Shown: positions 62,796 through 64,000 of the stretch, piece after piece
Numbering within the stretch: position 1 is the stretch's first letter
Layout of the letters: each line of letters opens with the position of its first letter
Assembly: GCF_000803645.1 (NCBI RefSeq)
Contig: NZ_CP009122.1
Location: 3,014,501 to 3,078,500 of the forward strand
From: Sphingopyxis fribergensis
Lineage (GTDB): Bacteria > Pseudomonadota > Alphaproteobacteria > Sphingomonadales > Sphingomonadaceae
DNA: 64,000 nt
Direction of reading: 5' to 3'
Notes under the pieces: generated by a model
Told to the model about the DNA's origin: nothing
Databases searched by the model: none
What the model saw: only the letters and a program-made list of their open reading frames with translations
Program-made: the position numbers and the translations under genes

Positions 62796-63550
62796 CTAGC
62801 TTGGCAGCTTCGCTTCGAACGCCTCGATCCGGATAATTCCCAGCCGGGGATATTCGAGATCCATTATCGTGTAGCAGACCAGAGCCATAAGCGAGGTGAA
62901 GGCGACGACGTGGAGCCAACTTCGGCCTTTACCGGTTCCTTGCGAATATCCGGTCAACACCGACGCGATGATCACGCCAATGCCGATCACGATGAAAACC
63001 ATGTCGGGCATGTGCGTGGTGAGCGCCATCGCGCGAACGGTCGCCAAATCAAATAGCCGATTGAGTGCGGGGAGCAGCAGCATGTTGACGCCTGGAGACG
63101 CGTCTGGCCGCGACGCGGCTTCGACAGCGTGAGACCAAAGCTCGCGCTGCAGCGCCTGGGTCGCCGCAAAGCGTTTACGAAAAGCCGACTCATCGCCTGC
63201 GACTTCATGGCTTGCGCGCCGCGACGCCTGATACCGGTCCATCGCCAAGTTCAGGCCCGGTCGCAGGTCCTGTGGCGCCAGCGAAATGGAAAGGCGCACT
63301 GTTCCGGTTGCGTTCGCCTCCTCGACGATGAGCGCCCGGCGTTCTTCGAACTGCTTGGCCGCGGATGAGAAGGACAGTGCCAACAACAGGCCCAGAAGCG
63401 CGTAAACCGCGGTTTCGATCAGACCCGTTGTCGGAATGTCGCCGCTATTCCCCCCTGCCGAATACGTCTTCCCAGTTCGACGCAACCGAGGAGCGCGAAA
63501 AAGAACCCTGGCAACGTAAGGAAGGGAACCGAAAGGAGCGCAGCGATCAT
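62796..63550 (-). pseudogene. DUF4239-like membrane protein gene with a one-base frameshift
   Basis: Downstream frame: SGDIPTTGLIETAVYALLGL, then LLALSFSSAAKQFEERRALI, EEANATGTVRL and two C-terminal hydrophobic helices, the pattern of bestrophin-like DUF4239 proteins. The frame's own start is only a TTG. Upstream, an ATG (63550) after GAGGT opens MIAALLSVPFLTLPGFFF, the expected N-terminal helix, in another frame. The frames meet at a run of six G (63455-63450 on the minus strand); a seventh G would join them. This is either a recent mutation or a sequencing error. Confidence 0.65.
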
Positions 63551-63627
63551 CTACACCTCATGATGGTTCGAAGACCAAATGCGGCATGAGCGAAAATCGA
63601 AGCATCGCCCGAGCCCCCGAATGGAGA

Positions 63628-63984
63628 TCAATTGGCGATAATCCGCGCGGTGCGTCCCGCAACGACGCCTGTCACGACCGCACCCCGCCGTTGCTCGCGG
63701 TATCGGATCTCTTCACAATCGACCGGATAATCACCATAGGATCGCGCGCTCACGCACTCCTCATAATTGTCATCGACGCGCTTGTTGGCAACTGCACCAG
63801 CTACACCCGTTGCCAACGCGCCCGTCACCACCCCGATCCGCCGCGCATCACGGCGCTTTTCCCAATAATTTTCATGATAGCCGCCACCATGATGCCGCCG
63901 CTCGCGTGCATCGGCGGTTACGACCAGTCCCGTCAGCATGACGAGAGCGACGGCGCCAACCGCGCGAAGTGGGGACATGCTCAC
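63628..63984 (-). CDS. Small secreted hypothetical protein with YMGG/glycine-zipper-like segment
   Basis: The 118-aa protein has a signal peptide (SPLRAVGAVALVMLTGLVVTADA), a histidine-rich spot (RRHHGGGYHENYWEKRRDARR), a glycine/alanine-rich segment (GVVTGALATGVAGAVANK) and two cysteines (EECVSA, VDCEEI). The start is GTG 63984 or ATG 63978, six bases apart; neither has a strong ribosome site. Function unknown. Confidence 0.65.
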   Translation of the reverse strand: MSMSPLRAVGAVALVMLTGLVVTADARERRHHGGGYHENYWEKRRDARRIGVVTGALATGVAGAVANKRVDDNYEECVSARSYGDYPVDCEEIRYREQRRGAVVTGVVAGRTARIIAN

Positions 63985-64000
63985 AGTTTTGTGGCCGCAT

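Noticed and set aside
1..64000. CRISPR array
   Set aside because: I looked for regularly spaced direct repeats of 25-40 bp and saw none; the repeats present are palindromic singles.

Overview
The window is high-GC DNA from an alphaproteobacterium, most likely a sphingomonad (Sphingopyxis/Sphingobium-like). The evidence is two long TonB-dependent receptors, the style of the glutamate synthase, UbiG and aspartokinase genes, a short palindromic repeat inside ubiG of the type I associate with sphingomonads, and strong G/C bias at third codon positions. Assignments come from reading motifs and gene order; no database search was run.

Right side, 48.36-64.0 kb, is ordinary chromosome. It holds tRNA-Leu(CAG), an NDUFA9-like NAD-binding protein, uppP, a gltD / DUF2059-like / gltB cluster, a GST, ubiG, an aspartate kinase, a Crp/Fnr regulator and small membrane or secreted proteins. 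A dead serine recombinase remnant and two palindromic repeats lie among them.

Left of the tRNA is an integrated element. A P4-type tyrosine recombinase (46.96-48.19 kb) sits against the 3' end of the tRNA, with an AlpA-like excisionase/regulator converging on it. The backbone is almost all on the minus strand. One block (39.1-46.6 kb) has a Toprim/primase-like protein, a ParB-domain protein and a 1431-aa methyltransferase plus strawberry-notch helicase fusion. A second block (13.9-24.0 kb) has about 15 tightly packed genes: DUF932-like, a Mom-like DNA modification protein, a GHKL ATPase, a PAPS-reductase-like PP-loop protein and many unknowns.

Between the blocks (24.3-38.6 kb) are plus-strand and divergent cargo genes. 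The most interesting is a compact four-gene operon (26.6-33.0 kb): a PIN_8-like nuclease, a GHKL/Hsp90-like ATPase, a radical SAM enzyme and a second GHKL ATPase paralogous to the first. It is preceded by an unrecognised 462-aa protein and a Fic-protein remnant, so it looks like a defence-type locus; I know of no described system with this composition. The second cargo cassette is a TonB receptor, a Crp/Fnr regulator, a dienelactone-hydrolase-like secreted enzyme and a TauA-like binding protein.

The left 13 kb carries a MurNAc-type amino-sugar uptake and recycling cluster (TonB receptor, sodium:solute symporter, MurQ, DUF5009-like acyltransferase) and a lower-GC accessory cluster: methyltransferase, standalone condensation-domain protein, PP2C-like phosphatase, drug-type MFS exporter and a half-length P450. 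An intact 854-bp IS5/IS427-type element, with a TA target duplication, splits the P450 seven codons after its own start codon. The far end of the integrated element was not identified, so whether this left part belongs to it is open.
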